From positions 186,001 to 250,000 of the forward strand of contig NZ_JACJQA010000033.1 of the NCBI RefSeq assembly GCF_014696355.1: a stretch of DNA of 64,000 nt. The letters run 5' to 3'. Source of the stretch: Pseudanabaena sp. FACHB-1998. GTDB taxonomy: Bacteria > Cyanobacteriota > Cyanobacteriia > Pseudanabaenales > Pseudanabaenaceae. Each line of letters begins with the position of its first letter. The stretch's first letter is position 1. The notes below the pieces were generated by a model. It saw only the letters and a program-made list of their open reading frames with translations. It ran no database searches and was not told the origin of the DNA. A program made the position numbers and the translations under genes. Below are positions 63,527 through 64,000 of this stretch, one piece after another.

Positions 63527-64000
63527 ATGTGGTTTCCTTATCTGTTGCTTGCGATCGCTTACTTCTTAGGCTCCTTCCCCACGGGCTATCTAGTGGGACG
63601 GATGGCAGGTATGGATATTCGTGAGCATGGCTCTGGCTCGACGGGAGCAACTAATGTATGGCGCAACGTGGGCAAGTTTGCAGGAATTAGCGTTTTTACC
63701 GTAGATTTTGCTAAGGGCGCATTAGCCATCTACATGATGATGCAGGCTAATTTGTTAGTCAGCAATTTGGGCTTAGCCGAAAATATTTCCTCTAATAATT
63801 TGTCATTTTTTGTAATTGGCGCAGGTATGTTGGCTCTGCTCGGTCACAGTCGCCCAGTGTGGCTAGACTTTAAGGGTGGTAAGTCAGTAGCGACTGGCTT
63901 GGGAATTTTGTTTATGTTGAGTTGGGCTGTGGCGATCGCCGCCTTTAGTGTGTGGCTAGGTACGATGGCAATTTGGCGCACGGTGTCTATTAGTTCCATT
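63527..64000 (+). CDS. plsY: Acyl-phosphate glycerol-3-phosphate acyltransferase PlsY (N-terminal part)
   Basis: Membrane enzyme that adds the first acyl chain to glycerol-3-phosphate in phospholipid synthesis. The first 158 residues are in the window; the gene runs off the right edge. MWFPYLLLAIAYFLGSFPTG, REHGSGSTGATNVWRNVGK (motif 1) and GHSRPVWLDFKGGKSVATGLG (motif 2) are all present. Confidence 0.95.
   Translation, partial: MWFPYLLLAIAYFLGSFPTGYLVGRMAGMDIREHGSGSTGATNVWRNVGKFAGISVFTVDFAKGALAIYMMMQANLLVSNLGLAENISSNNLSFFVIGAGMLALLGHSRPVWLDFKGGKSVATGLGILFMLSWAVAIAAFSVWLGTMAIWRTVSISSI

Overview
The window is a piece of a cyanobacterial chromosome. The direct evidence is photosystem I genes (psaL, psaI), phytoene desaturase and phytoene synthase (crtP, crtB), a menA-type phylloquinone prenyltransferase, a group 1 sigma factor of cyanobacterial type, the cyanobacterial rpmH-rnpA-(PH domain)-yidC-R3H-DUF177 order, and many copies of the cyanobacterial octamer HIP1 (GCGATCGC). 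A Pseudanabaena-like filamentous lineage is a guess from general look, not something proved here.

Layout. 0-9 kb: start of clpC (cut by the left edge), a TauE/SafE permease, rimI, two envelope proteins (SPOR-like and peptidoglycan-binding), a TsaC/Sua5 protein, a DUF2854 protein, the principal sigma factor, a DUF29 pseudogene and a DUF3782 nuclease-like gene. 9.3-13 kb: rpmH, rnpA, a PH-domain protein, yidC, an R3H protein and a DUF177 protein, a classical translation/membrane-insertion cluster. 13-18 kb: a glycosyltransferase, an AEC-type transporter and a large sensor protein whose histidine kinase domain has lost its catalytic residues. 18-21.7 kb: crtB-crtP and menA. 21.7-27 kb: four glycosyltransferases in HIP1-poor, AT-rich DNA. 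27-56 kb: a dense run of housekeeping genes (HesB/IscA protein, aminotransferase, a 1385-residue acidic pentapeptide protein, mtnA, psaL-psaI, nth, an SPFH protein, fetB, tRNA-Arg, ftsX/ftsE, a response regulator, tcdA, a NAGPA-domain protein, a Rieske lipoprotein, a membrane subtilase, thiE). 57-63 kb: a surface-polysaccharide island (two epimerases, a membrane protein, a methyltransferase, a GtrA-GT2 fusion). The right end holds the start of plsY.

The most unusual signal is not a gene. About 40 long, mostly perfect palindromes sit between genes, almost all at gene 3' ends and chiefly from 27 to 55 kb. They share a few central cores (GGCGCttcGCGCC, TGGCnnnGCCA, GTTGCtttGCAAC) but have individual stems with paired changes, and many swallow the stop codons of the genes beside them; in one case 36-bp arms include the last codons of both convergent genes. 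Two sets also share conserved single-sided flanks, so part of the collection behaves as a dispersed repeat family that now serves as terminators. No CRISPR array, intact insertion sequence or prophage was seen.
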